DNA of 64,000 nt from Ruminiclostridium hungatei (GTDB lineage Bacteria; Bacillota; Clostridia; Acetivibrionales; DSM-1351). A program made the translations under genes and the position numbers. Below, in pieces: positions 27,493 to 36,529 of this stretch; position 1 is the first letter of the stretch; each line of letters begins with the position of its first letter. Below the pieces are notes generated by a model, which was given only the letters and a program-made list of their open reading frames with translations, made no database searches and was not told where the DNA came from. Location: assembly GCF_002051585.1 (NCBI RefSeq), contig NZ_MZGX01000006.1:124001-188000 (forward strand), in the 5' to 3' direction.

Positions 27493-28113
27493 CTAGTGGC
27501 CTGACCTTCTGCCATATCTGAGCGGAACGGCTATCCTGCGGTTGAAAAGCGCTATAAAAGGCCCCATGAAAAAGGCGGTGACAAGTGTCCCTATACCGAC
27601 GGTCGCACCCAGCAGAAGCCCGCAGGCGGTGCATATAAAATCAGAACCTATCCTGCAATATTGAAAACGTGCGACTTTTCTTTCAGACAGAATAAGTGCA
27701 ACGGCATCATAGGTGGAAACTCCCAGGTCTCCTGTAAAGTACAGGGATGATCCGAAACACATGATGACTATGCCCACAACCAGGAAAATAAGTCTGATAG
27801 CAAGAGTCGGTTCAGAAATCCATGCCTCCATCAGCCAGGATGAAAACTGAACTACATATCCCAGCAGAAAAATGTTAACAAATGTTCCCAGACCAATTTT
27901 TCTCCTGTCAATAAAAAATATTGCAATCAACATAATAATGTTCAAAATTGTATAAAAAGTGCCATAGCCCAGAGGAAGCTTCATGGAAATCCCATGTGCC
28001 AGCACCTGAAACGGGTCCATGCCGAAACCTGAAAAATTAAACATACCTACACTAAACCCCGCCATCAGTACACCTGCCACAGTCATGACAATTCTTCTGT
28101 ATTTTTCGCTCAT
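27493..28113 (-). CDS. YczE/YitT-like membrane protein
   Basis: A 206-residue protein with about six hydrophobic segments and the phrases GFGMDPFQVLAHGIS and LGVSTYDAVALILSE, which are repeat-related motifs of the YczE-type integral membrane family. Its biochemical role is unknown. I prefer the ATG at 28113 because GGAG lies 6 bases before it; a start four codons earlier has no site. Single gene on the minus strand. Confidence 0.75.
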   Translation of the reverse strand: MSEKYRRIVMTVAGVLMAGFSVGMFNFSGFGMDPFQVLAHGISMKLPLGYGTFYTILNIIMLIAIFFIDRRKIGLGTFVNIFLLGYVVQFSSWLMEAWISEPTLAIRLIFLVVGIVIMCFGSSLYFTGDLGVSTYDAVALILSERKVARFQYCRIGSDFICTACGLLLGATVGIGTLVTAFFMGPFIALFNRRIAVPLRYGRRSGH

Positions 28114-28281
28114 AGTTAACTCCATTTTCGCTCAGCATATAAAGCACATATGAAATGCGCATTATTGTTTACATAATTACTTAACCAAAATACTATGCTA
28201 TACGAAACAGAGGGCTTTGTCAAGCTACAAAAATAGCACCCGGATACACCCGGATGCCTTGAAATCACATTGCATTTGCTC

Positions 28282-28605
28282 TTAAACCGACTTGTTGATT
28301 TTGCCGTCATCCAGGCCGTCCTTGATCAGGTCGAACCACTGCTGGAGCTTTTGCTTCAGCAGGCTCCTGGGGATGAACAATCTCAGCCACGCAGGAATTA
28401 TACCGTATAGCTGGTCAAGCACCAGGTTGAACCTTTCCTGCCCCTTCTTCGTGCCCACGATGACATCCTCAGCCTGCCTTATCATTTTATAGGCAAGTTT
28501 CCTGAGTTTATCCCAACGCCTGTTCACCGCCAAATAGACCATATATGCTGCTAATGCCAGTGCCGTTACTATAACCAACCAATTTTTCAATAAAAAATCC
28601 AGCAT
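28282..28605 (-). CDS. Small holin-like membrane protein
   Basis: A 107-residue protein with one N-terminal membrane segment (about residues 8-27) followed by a basic, helical region with RQAEDVIVGTKKGQERF and a C-terminal PRSLLKQKLQQWFDLIKDGL. This layout resembles the LLH / superfamily 6 phage holins of clostridia, which sit beside endolysins. No phage genes or endolysin are near, so it is a phage leftover or a domesticated protein. Start set at the second ATG, with GGGAG 9 bases before it. Confidence 0.55.
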   Translation of the reverse strand: MLDFLLKNWLVIVTALALAAYMVYLAVNRRWDKLRKLAYKMIRQAEDVIVGTKKGQERFNLVLDQLYGIIPAWLRLFIPRSLLKQKLQQWFDLIKDGLDDGKINKSV

Positions 28606-28799
28606 TATACCCATCTCCCTTCAGATTAATGATTCATCAAGCTGTCACAGGTACTTGATGGTTTTAGGTTTGTCCTCCCATATTTAAGGCAAACCCCGGG
28701 CAGGATTAACAACCTGTTTTAACAGAACGCCTGCTTGAGAGTATTTCAATAAACCTTTCCCAGCCTTGACAGGTGTTGCTCCGCTTCAGCAGACGCATC

Positions 28800-28844
28800 A
28801 AAAAAGCTCCTGCCGGCAAGGTTTTTGCCGGGCAGGAGCTTTTT
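28800..28844 (-). terminator. Terminator of CE2-type esterase gene
   Basis: A 14-bp stem (AAAAAGCTCCTGCC and complement) extended by an inner GGCAA/TTGCC stem, about 55 bases beyond the stop of the esterase gene on the minus strand. The T tract on the minus strand suits minus-strand termination. The rest of the gap 28606-28898 shows nothing else. Confidence 0.85.
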
Positions 28845-28898
28845 CTTCCATAAAGTTGGCAGTACTTATATAACAGATATAACAGACCGGTCTGGCAG

Positions 28899-30251
28899 CT
28901 ACCAGCCCAAATCCTTCCGGATTGCGGCAGCAAGTTGATTTGCCATTAATTCATGGGTTTTAACGCTGGGGTGCCAATCCTCTCCATATCCGTTTGAGGC
29001 ATCCTGCATTGGAAATTCGATATAATGAATCTTTCCGTCTCCCGCAGAATTCTTCTGTGTTACCACGGTATTTATAAAATCCCTCGCACTTGTCAGATTG
29101 TCCCCATTGAGCATGGGCCCCATAGCACAGTATATGTGAGCCTGTGGGTACTGGCTGCGGATCTTGCCTGCAAACGCGGAGTAGGCCGCAGTAAAAGCTG
29201 CCTTGTCCGGTATTCCCACACTGAAGTCGTTGGTTCCAAGATTAATGACCGCCACCTGAGGTGTCCATTTCCCGGTATCCCATGCAGGTATGGCGCTGTA
29301 AGGCAGAATCCTTTGGTAAAGTGCAGGCATAAGCTCGCTGGTATCTCCGCCATAGTTCCTGACTACTCCTTTTCCAGACCAGCAGACAGTAACCGGATCA
29401 GCGTCCAGCAGCCTTGCAGTCATGGCACCGTAAGCCAGGTAAGCATTTTCATTCTTGGAGGTAAAGCTTTGATACTGGCTTGTACCCTCATTTCCATAGC
29501 CGCAGGTTATAGAGTCTCCTATAAACTCAATCCGCCTGGCAGAAGGAGCCGGAGGTGCCAGCAGACTGCCGCCGGAAACATTGAAGCCCAGGAATTGGAC
29601 TTCTCCAAGCCAGGCCTCAGTCCTTCTGACCAATTCTATGATATGGCTGCCATTGGTGAGACCGCTTGCAAGCACAACAGGGCTTGATGCCCCTGCGGGC
29701 ACGTTTACAGGCGCAAGCACCCTGCCGTCCAGTATCACATTAAACCAGTTGTCACCGGTTGATTTCAGGGTCACACTGATTCCCGCGCCCTGGAAATTTG
29801 CCTTAATAGCAGATGTACTCCACGCAAATTTGGGGCCGGCAGGATCACTGGTATCAAAACGCCCCACTAACAGTACACCGGGATTTACCGGGTCGGGAAC
29901 ATATGGCAGCGATGCTATCCCGCCCAGCAGAAATTTTTTCAATATTGCATAATCTACCGAATCAACGGTTCTGTCAATATTCAAATCCATGTATTCCATA
30001 TATGGCTGTTCCGGCTCCATTAAATATTTTTTAAACAATGCAAAATCCAAAGCATCAACATTCGTGTCGTTGTTGCAGTCTCCGTATATCAGTCCGGAAA
30101 CTGCCAAAGTACTGTTCGCTTCAATGTCGGAAGGGCTTTCATACGCATTGCCTGCAGCAATGGGAAGCATTAACACGGCAAGAAGCATAACAATCATCAT
30201 ACCTCCCGTCAAAGATCTGCTCATTTTAGCTGTATTTCTCATATGTATCAT
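28899..30251 (-). CDS. CE2-type acetyl esterase with N-terminal dockerin
   Basis: A 450-residue secreted cellulosomal enzyme. A signal peptide (to about residue 36) is followed by a type I dockerin at about residues 53-118, with calcium loops GDCNNDTNVDALDFALFKK and LNIDRTVDSVDYAILKK. Then comes a jelly-roll domain (about 125-230) and an SGNH hydrolase domain with the serine in IEFIGDSITCG, NLGTND and a C-terminal EDWHPS. This two-domain order matches carbohydrate esterase family 2, which deacetylates xylan or mannan. A dockerin in front of the catalytic part is unusual. It follows the second esterase gene by 29 bases, so they form an operon. Confidence 0.85.
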   Translation of the reverse strand: MIHMRNTAKMSRSLTGGMMIVMLLAVLMLPIAAGNAYESPSDIEANSTLAVSGLIYGDCNNDTNVDALDFALFKKYLMEPEQPYMEYMDLNIDRTVDSVDYAILKKFLLGGIASLPYVPDPVNPGVLLVGRFDTSDPAGPKFAWSTSAIKANFQGAGISVTLKSTGDNWFNVILDGRVLAPVNVPAGASSPVVLASGLTNGSHIIELVRRTEAWLGEVQFLGFNVSGGSLLAPPAPSARRIEFIGDSITCGYGNEGTSQYQSFTSKNENAYLAYGAMTARLLDADPVTVCWSGKGVVRNYGGDTSELMPALYQRILPYSAIPAWDTGKWTPQVAVINLGTNDFSVGIPDKAAFTAAYSAFAGKIRSQYPQAHIYCAMGPMLNGDNLTSARDFINTVVTQKNSAGDGKIHYIEFPMQDASNGYGEDWHPSVKTHELMANQLAAAIRKDLGW

Positions 30252-30280
30252 CTCACTTTCCTGTCATATATTTCTTTGTT

Positions 30281-31750
30281 TTATTTTGAAAAAAGAGTCA
30301 AATCCACTGCTTCAGACATTTTTTTATAGCCTTCGGCGTTGAGATGCAAATGGTCACCGCTGTCATAGGAACCCGATAATTGCTTTTGATTGCCCGGATT
30401 TCTAACGGCGGCGTCAAAGTCAATTACCGCATCAAACTGTCCGCCTGTTCTGATCCAGTTGTTCACAGTCTGCCTGGCCTGCTCATGTGCCGCGCTGTCA
30501 TACTGGGAGCCGCCAAAGGGCGTGATTGTGGCACCATAAACCAGGATGCCCCTTGCATGTGCTTTTGTGATAAATTCCTTATAGGCATTTATCAGGTTTG
30601 TGGCAACCGCCTGAGAACCCCCGGCACCAATATCATTTACACCTTCAAATATTATAACGTACCTGATGCCGCTTTGCTGCAGCACGTCACGTTCGAATCT
30701 GGAAAGTGCCGTAGGCCCCAGTCCGCCTGACAGTACAGCGTTCCCGCCAATCCCCTGATTCAGTACCGAAACCTTTGAAGTGGCCGTATTTTCCTGCAAA
30801 CGCCATGCCAATCTGTCGGTCCAGCGGTCATTTCCGTTTGTTGTGGACCCCCTTCCGTCCGTAATGGAATCTCCCAATGCTACTGCTGCTTTGCAGGAAT
30901 CTCCTGCAAATATGTCAATGCCTATGAGGACATACCAGTGCTCGGTAACTGCCGCACCGGACATGCTTAAACTGCCTGCTGCATTTCCCGGCTTCAGGTA
31001 GGAGGTTGTTCTTGAACCGGGATGTCCTGTCAGCGCTGCAGGTACATTGCCGAAATATATGGTTACTGCCATATTTGTCAACTTTGTCAGGCTGTAGTCC
31101 AAGGTATCCGAAGTAACGGTTTTTCCTGCCGGAATTGTCACCGCCTCCTTGCCGGAGAAGGTCAATACCCGGTCTGTTCCCTGCCGGATGGAGCTTTCTC
31201 CGGCTGATTCCGCCAGATGTACAGAATTCAGCGTCAGCGGTGAATTTCCATACTCATTTGAAAATTTTAATCTCAATTGGCTGCCTCCCGCAGAGACACA
31301 TACAACCTGGCGAAGAGTGTTGTTGGACAACCCGGGAGAAGGAGGCATATTTGCCGCTTCCGTCAGTTGAGGTGCAGTTGACCATGTACCCACCCATTTT
31401 GTGGCTGTTTCAGGTACGGTATACGGCAGAGAAGTCAGCTTGCCCATGAGGTACTGCTTCATTATGGAAACATCAATTGCATCTATGGAATTGTCTGCAT
31501 TGAGGTCCATTGTACTGTTGTAGCCATGCGCAGAATCGGCTATATATTGCTTTATAAGTGCAAAATCCAGAGCGTCAATGCTTCCGTCATTGTTGCAGTC
31601 TCCGCATATAGAGGGACTGCTCTTTTCAATATCCGGCAGCGGCTCCACACCAAATCCGTCAGCGACAGGCCTTGGAACAGTTCCTGTCAATAACGCCAAC
31701 AGAATCGTGAGCACTGATCCCATTCTGACAATATTCTTTTTTATTGACAT
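30281..31750 (-). CDS. SGNH/GDSL esterase with N-terminal dockerin
   Basis: A 489-residue secreted enzyme. A signal peptide is followed by a dockerin at about residues 45-115 (GDCNNDGSIDALDFALIKQ and LNADNSIDAIDVSIMKQ), then an SGNH hydrolase of the XynE-like group that begins WVGTWSTAPQ. The serine lies in ALGDSITDG, with GIGGN, EGVNDIG and the C-terminal DHLHLN completing the blocks. It probably removes acetyl or other acyl groups from plant polysaccharides. Start set at the ATG at 31750, 8 bases after AAGGAG. It is the first gene of a two-gene esterase operon. Confidence 0.85.
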   Translation of the reverse strand: MSIKKNIVRMGSVLTILLALLTGTVPRPVADGFGVEPLPDIEKSSPSICGDCNNDGSIDALDFALIKQYIADSAHGYNSTMDLNADNSIDAIDVSIMKQYLMGKLTSLPYTVPETATKWVGTWSTAPQLTEAANMPPSPGLSNNTLRQVVCVSAGGSQLRLKFSNEYGNSPLTLNSVHLAESAGESSIRQGTDRVLTFSGKEAVTIPAGKTVTSDTLDYSLTKLTNMAVTIYFGNVPAALTGHPGSRTTSYLKPGNAAGSLSMSGAAVTEHWYVLIGIDIFAGDSCKAAVALGDSITDGRGSTTNGNDRWTDRLAWRLQENTATSKVSVLNQGIGGNAVLSGGLGPTALSRFERDVLQQSGIRYVIIFEGVNDIGAGGSQAVATNLINAYKEFITKAHARGILVYGATITPFGGSQYDSAAHEQARQTVNNWIRTGGQFDAVIDFDAAVRNPGNQKQLSGSYDSGDHLHLNAEGYKKMSEAVDLTLFSK

Positions 31751-31847
31751 ATGATTCACTCCTTGGAAAAGCTTTTAAGGGTACATTGGTGTGCAATCCA
31801 GTGGATAGATATGCTGCGATATGTAGAGCTGCCAAAAGGACATCGGA

Positions 31848-31864
31848 TTCCGGCCCGGCCGGAA
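31848..31864. promoter_or_regulatory. Palindrome in esterase operon leader
   Basis: TTCCGGCC, one base, GGCCGGAA: a perfect 17-base palindrome just after the predicted transcription start of the esterase operon. It could be a repressor site or a short RNA hairpin. Its TTCCGG/CCGGAA halves also occur in the candidate operator before the alpha-galactosidase gene. Confidence 0.35.
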
Positions 31865-31887
31865 CCACCGTAACAGCAGGTAATTTT

Positions 31888-31917
31888 ATTATAGAATGCG
31901 GACAGTTTCCATTACAA
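31888..31917 (-). promoter_or_regulatory. Promoter of dockerin-esterase operon
   Basis: Minus strand TTGTAA (31912-31917), 18-base spacer, TATAAT (31888-31893), giving a leader of about 130 bases before the ATG at 31750. The gene-free stretch 31751-32131 otherwise holds the palindrome at 31848 and the GH3 terminator. Confidence 0.55.
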
Positions 31918-32050
31918 TACAAATAGTTTGACAATAATAACGATTATCCGAAATTATTTTGCTATAAATTGTAAAATTCTGCACTATTTTCATTTTTCTT
32001 AAGCAGGACTAATTATCTGCCCTGAAAAAATAGTAAAAAAGCAGAACTGT

Positions 32051-32108
32051 AAAAAAAATGCATGTATTTGGTCCTTGGCTCAAAATAAGCCTCCGACAAA
32101 TACATGCA
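32051..32108 (-). terminator. Terminator of GH3 gene
   Basis: A 12-bp perfect stem (TGCATGTATTTG / CAAATACATGCA) with an imperfect inner extension, followed on the minus strand by eight T. It lies about 24 bases beyond the stop of the GH3 gene. Confidence 0.8.
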
Positions 32109-32131
32109 AGGTTTTTTAACGTATTAACAAA

Positions 32132-34201
32132 TCACAGCTTAACGGTTCCCATAATCAAATCGTCACTGGAGGAGCTCGTACCTATATATAACTCGTACTC
32201 CATGTGCTCCAGTTCCATCTTATTTGTTTGTTCATTGAAGAAGCACAGCTTCTCTATAGGACAGGATATAGTGACTGTTTTCTCCTCTCCGGGTAACAGG
32301 GATACTCTCTCAAATCCTCTTAAAACCTTCACAGGTCTGTCTATGGAGGAATTTTTGAAGCCCGCATACAACTGGAGCACTTCGGTGCCTTCAGCACTGC
32401 CGGTATTCCTGATATTGCAGGTTGCCGACACTTTGCTTCCCTCAGCAGCAAATGTCGCTCCTCCTATACTGAAGGTTGTATAGGACATTCCGAAACCATA
32501 CGGGAGAAGAGGTTTGACACCTTCCTTGTCAAGCTTTGCATAGCCGTGATAATAATCATAATGCTGGGAAGTAGTATCCCACTCAACCGCAGGCAGGTCG
32601 CTTTCATTATACGGCAGAACGAACGGAAGCTTGCCGCTTGGATTTACATCTCCAAACAGAATTTCAGCTAAAGCCTTTCCCCCCTCCATGCCGGGGTAAT
32701 ATGCCATCAGGATTGAGCTTACACAATTCTTCCACTCAGTTATCATTATCATGTTTCCGCCTATCAATACTGCTGCCGAGTTGCTGTTTACAGGCCCCAC
32801 AGTCTTGAGCAGGTCTATCTCGTTCCTGTGGAGTCCCAGTGAAAACCTGCGGTCACCTCCCATGGTACCGGTATAACCCTCAGCTTCATCCTCAGATACG
32901 AATTCTCCCTCGTCATTATGATCGTAGCCAACTATGAAAACTACTGCATCGGCCTCCTTTGCAAGTGCTTTTGCCTTTTCAAAATCATCTCCCCTGTCAT
33001 AGGTGATTTGAGTTTCGGGTGCAACCATCTGCAAACCCTGAATAGGGGATATGACATAAGGCGGACGTACCCAACTTGAGCCGTGGTCTCCGATTGGCTC
33101 CAATTCCCCTAATGCACCCAGCACAAGCAGCTTTTTGGTCTTCTTTTTATCCAGGGGCAGAACCTTGTTCTCATTCTTCAGCAGTGTTATACCTTTTCTT
33201 GCACTTTCCAGGGCCAGTGAAACATGCTCCCTGCAGGCCAGCACAGAAGTCTCCGCAGGAGCTTCATGCCAGCTTGTAAATGCCAGCAGGGTACGGATTA
33301 TGCGTAATGCGGAATCGTCTATTTTCTCCTCAGGCACCAGACCATCCTTCACTGCTTTTATGAGCTTGTCCCCAAAGTACATGGTATGAGCCATTTCAAT
33401 ATTCTGACCGCCGTTTGCCGCCTCAACGGTATCCTTGACTCCCCAGTAGAAGTCACTCATGACAAAGCCGTCAAAGTCCCACTCCTCTTTCAGTACTTCA
33501 TTCAGGAGATAGTTATGGTGCCCGCAGTGTGTGCCCTTGTAAAGGTTGTAAGAGCTCATTACGCTTGCGGCTCCTGCATCTATGCAGTCCTTGAAGTGCG
33601 CCAGGTATACTTCCCTCTCGGTTCTTTTATCGCATTCCACACTAACCTTGAAGCGGGAATTTTCCATCTGGTTGAAGGCATAGTGCTTTATGCATGCAAT
33701 AACGTCTTCTTCCTGCACGCCCCGAACCAGGGCCGCTCCCATCTGTCCCAGGTGGAAGGACTCCTCTCCGTAAGTTTCCTGGCTTCTTCCCCAGCCCGGA
33801 TTATATGGAAGATTAATGCAGACTCCTCCGAAAAGGTTTCCGTTAAAGGCTCTTATTTCTTTACCTATGGCACGTCCGATTTTCTCCTCCAGCTCAGTGT
33901 CAAAGCTGGCGCCTCTCAGCATGGATACCGGAAAACAGGTGGTTTTACCATTACCGCATACCACGCCCCTTGGTCCGTCGCAGAACAGCATGGGCGGAAG
34001 TCCAACCCTTTCAATACCTCCTGCCGGATATGGAAAGTAGTTGTAATGCAGATTGTCGGGGTCCTTTGTAATATTGGCCAATTCATCCTGCAGGCTGATT
34101 TGTCCGCTCATCAGGTAAACCTTTTCCTCCAGGGTCAGACTTTTCAGAATCTTTTCAGCTTTTCCGGTAAATCCTAAACGATACTCCTTGTTACACTTCA
34201 T
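32132..34201 (-). CDS. GH3 beta-glucosidase
   Basis: A 689-residue glycoside hydrolase family 3 enzyme with no signal peptide, so intracellular. The N-terminal barrel has the nucleophile Asp250 in GFVMSDFYWG; the second alpha/beta domain contains DAVVFIVGYDHNDEGE, the region of the acid/base; a fibronectin-like C-terminal domain ends the protein. It would split cellodextrins or other beta-glucosides imported from cellulosome digestion. The start is set at 34201, with AAGGAGG 8 bases before it; a longer reading would include an unrelated 56-residue extension. It is divergent from the AraC-type gene, which probably regulates it. Confidence 0.9.
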   Translation of the reverse strand: MKCNKEYRLGFTGKAEKILKSLTLEEKVYLMSGQISLQDELANITKDPDNLHYNYFPYPAGGIERVGLPPMLFCDGPRGVVCGNGKTTCFPVSMLRGASFDTELEEKIGRAIGKEIRAFNGNLFGGVCINLPYNPGWGRSQETYGEESFHLGQMGAALVRGVQEEDVIACIKHYAFNQMENSRFKVSVECDKRTEREVYLAHFKDCIDAGAASVMSSYNLYKGTHCGHHNYLLNEVLKEEWDFDGFVMSDFYWGVKDTVEAANGGQNIEMAHTMYFGDKLIKAVKDGLVPEEKIDDSALRIIRTLLAFTSWHEAPAETSVLACREHVSLALESARKGITLLKNENKVLPLDKKKTKKLLVLGALGELEPIGDHGSSWVRPPYVISPIQGLQMVAPETQITYDRGDDFEKAKALAKEADAVVFIVGYDHNDEGEFVSEDEAEGYTGTMGGDRRFSLGLHRNEIDLLKTVGPVNSNSAAVLIGGNMIMITEWKNCVSSILMAYYPGMEGGKALAEILFGDVNPSGKLPFVLPYNESDLPAVEWDTTSQHYDYYHGYAKLDKEGVKPLLPYGFGMSYTTFSIGGATFAAEGSKVSATCNIRNTGSAEGTEVLQLYAGFKNSSIDRPVKVLRGFERVSLLPGEEKTVTISCPIEKLCFFNEQTNKMELEHMEYELYIGTSSSSDDLIMGTVKL

Positions 34202-34338
34202 CTTACATGCCTCCTTAAAATCTTCTGATAATATAATATTATCCCTATTTTTAAAAACTATCTCGCAATATATTAACAGGATATGGACATAGATTGCTGT
34301 TAAGTGTATATTTAAATCAACAGCAATGGAGGGATGCC

Positions 34339-35136
34339 ATGTACCCGTACTATGAAGCAATAAGCACAAAAGAGCACTATGATTTCAATATCCTCTTTGA
34401 GGAGGACTTCAGTTTTCCTCCCCATCTTCATTCACATATGGAATTGGTATTTGTAGCTGAGGGTGAAATGTGCTTTTCTGTAAATGACAGCAGGAAGAAT
34501 TTGAAAAAGGGAGATATTGCCGTTTGCTTTCCCAATGATGTTCATAGCTACAGCAGCACCGCCCATTCAAAACTGTTGATTTTGATTTTTTCTCCGGAGA
34601 TTATCAGAGAGTATTTTAAGAAACATGTGGGCAGGACTCTTGAAAATCCCTTTATTGAAGGGGTCTGCTCCCATGAAGCGGTAGGCACACTGCTGGATAT
34701 GCTCGTAGAAGAGAGTTCAAGCCATAGAAACGAATTTGTTATTAAAGGTATTTTATACTCCATACTGGGAAAACTTGAGCAGAACTTTATATTCAAAGAT
34801 GGCAGGCAATTGCATGATACTACCATTCAAAAGCTTCTGCGATACATCGGGAGCCATTTCAGCGAGAGCATAACCCTGGAAAGTGTCGCCAGGGATTTGG
34901 GCTTCAGCAGGTTTCATATTTCCCGCATATTTAACGGTAAAATCGGAGAACAGTTTAATGAATATGTAAACAAGCTCAGGATAAACATGGCCCAGAGCCT
35001 GTTGGCCGGAACCGACGCAAGTGTTTCCAACATAGCTCTGGAGTGCGGCTTTGAAAGCATCAGAAATTTCAACAGGGTTTTTAAAATACACAGTGGTATG
35101 ACACCCAATGAATACAGGCAGAACAGGAAAAAGTAA
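34339..35136 (+). CDS. AraC family regulator
   Basis: A 265-residue regulator with an N-terminal cupin (LHSHMELVFVAEGEM, FPNDVHSY) and a C-terminal double helix-turn-helix of the AraC type (ITLESVARDLGFSRFHISRIF, then NIALECGFESIRNFNRVFK and GMTPNEYR). The cupin binds a sugar ligand in such regulators. It is transcribed away from the GH3 gene, sharing a 137-base intergenic region that must hold both promoters. The start at 34339 has GGAGGG 6-7 bases before it. Confidence 0.9.
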   Translation: MYPYYEAISTKEHYDFNILFEEDFSFPPHLHSHMELVFVAEGEMCFSVNDSRKNLKKGDIAVCFPNDVHSYSSTAHSKLLILIFSPEIIREYFKKHVGRTLENPFIEGVCSHEAVGTLLDMLVEESSSHRNEFVIKGILYSILGKLEQNFIFKDGRQLHDTTIQKLLRYIGSHFSESITLESVARDLGFSRFHISRIFNGKIGEQFNEYVNKLRINMAQSLLAGTDASVSNIALECGFESIRNFNRVFKIHSGMTPNEYRQNRKK

Positions 35137-35156
35137 ACCGGCTTCCCGAACTCCCT

Positions 35157-36089
35157 TCAAGCCCTTTCCTGCCCCTGAAGCAAGGATTCCACGTGAAGCC
35201 TGAGCCCTTTTTCTATGGAGGTGGCCGGCAGCTTTGCCCCGGCAGCCTTAAGCCTTGAAAGGTCATATATCCTGTGGCATAAGGACGGCACTGCCTCGGG
35301 ATGGTCAGGTATAAAACTGTCAACAGGGACAGTTTCTATTTTTGCCTCTACCTTAAGTATACCGGCAATGATTTCGTAATATTTTCTGCACTCGATTACA
35401 TCCGGCCCCCCGACACAAAAAATTTCGTTATCGGCCTTTTCGTTTCCCAAAAGGTCCAGCATGAGTTCACACAGGTCAAGCACAAATACGGGGTGCAGCA
35501 AAAAATGGCCTCCCCCTGCCAGAGAAATGGGTTTTCCGCCAAGAAGCCTTTCCAGCAGTTCAGGGTCGCGCTGGTGCAAAGGCAGGCAGCCAAGCTGAGA
35601 ACCCGGCCCGTAAATATGCCCGGGTCTGAGTATTGTCCAGGACATATCTCCTGTTCCGGCGTTCATGAATTCCAGCTCACACAAGCGCTTGTTTCCCGCA
35701 TAGCCTTCAGTGATCCAGCCTTTACACTCCTCGGTCTGGGGAAAGCTTCTGGAACCCGGTTCGTACACTATGTCAGTGGAAATAACCAAAAGCTGCTTTG
35801 CCAGTTTGCTGAAAACCTCTATGTCCTGCCGGGCATTTTCAGCATCCATGCATATGCAGTCCAGAACTGCGTCCCATCTGATTCCGGCTGACCTGATGAC
35901 ACTTTTGAAGGCTTGTCCGTCTGAGCGGTCCGCTTTCAGGGAAATGGCTCCTTCCGGAACCGGCCTGCCGCCCCTGGTCAATACCCAGACCTCATGACCG
36001 TATTCCAGTGCTTTCCGGACAAGATGGCTGCTTACAAAACCACTGCCTCCTATTATAAGTAATTTTAATTTTTTATTATCTCTATACAT
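35157..36089 (-). CDS. NAD-dependent epimerase/dehydratase family protein
   Basis: A 310-residue Rossmann-fold protein of the extended short-chain dehydrogenase family. The N-terminal nucleotide loop is IIGGSGFVSSHLV, slightly off the usual GGxGxxG. The usual YxxxK active site is not obvious: the expected region reads GYAGNKRLCE, with the Tyr and Lys four residues apart (YAGNK), which fits. WTILRPGHIYGPG matches the family after it. Substrate probably a nucleotide-sugar or related metabolite. Start set at 36089, with GAGGAG 7 bases before it. It converges with the AraC gene. Confidence 0.8.
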   Translation of the reverse strand: MYRDNKKLKLLIIGGSGFVSSHLVRKALEYGHEVWVLTRGGRPVPEGAISLKADRSDGQAFKSVIRSAGIRWDAVLDCICMDAENARQDIEVFSKLAKQLLVISTDIVYEPGSRSFPQTEECKGWITEGYAGNKRLCELEFMNAGTGDMSWTILRPGHIYGPGSQLGCLPLHQRDPELLERLLGGKPISLAGGGHFLLHPVFVLDLCELMLDLLGNEKADNEIFCVGGPDVIECRKYYEIIAGILKVEAKIETVPVDSFIPDHPEAVPSLCHRIYDLSRLKAAGAKLPATSIEKGLRLHVESLLQGQERA

Positions 36090-36119
36090 CCAACCACTCC
36101 TCAATGAATTTTCTCTCAT

Positions 36120-36529
36120 GGGACTTTTTTGTCCCTGCTATCCATTCCCCCTTAAGGGATGATTACATCGACATTTTCTTCTGAGCTCAATAAAAGCCTC
36201 CTGCATGGGCTTAACCGTATTGGGACTGCTTTCTCAAGATTATATCATTGTTTTTGCACGGTCTCAAGAAATCAACGTTGTTGTCAGGATATTCATTGCT
36301 TCAGCCCTCTGCGAGCATCAGCCGGCGAGAGTGGAGCACCGGCAGGTACTTAAAACAGCGCAGCCGGTAGTGGTCGAATATTGTCGAAATATTGCATCAA
36401 TGTTAATTTATTGTATTTTTGTTAATTAATATGGTATCATTAATTAAGATGAAGCAAGTAGAAATCCTATTTGTATTCTTCAATTAATTTTATTATTTTT
36501 TATTAAAATAAAGTACAGGAGGGAAAGAT
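36120..36529. other. Gene-free stretch before GH5 cellulase
   Basis: A 410-base divergent promoter region between the epimerase and cellulase genes. It contains a short GGGAC-TTTTTT-GTCCC hairpin (36120-36135), a GCCGG...CCGGC inverted pair near 36322-36345, and an AT-rich stretch from 36370 on with several weak promoter-like pairs. No one promoter stands out, and I see no riboswitch consensus or reading frame with a ribosome binding site. Confidence 0.4.

Noticed and set aside
33386-34177. A 263-residue open frame antisense to the GH3 gene
   Set aside because: No ribosome binding site and no family signature; the GH3 frame is certain.
36120-36529. c-di-GMP riboswitch before the GH5 cellulase
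   Set aside because: Purine-rich and GCCGG pieces drew attention, but the conserved elements of that class are not present.
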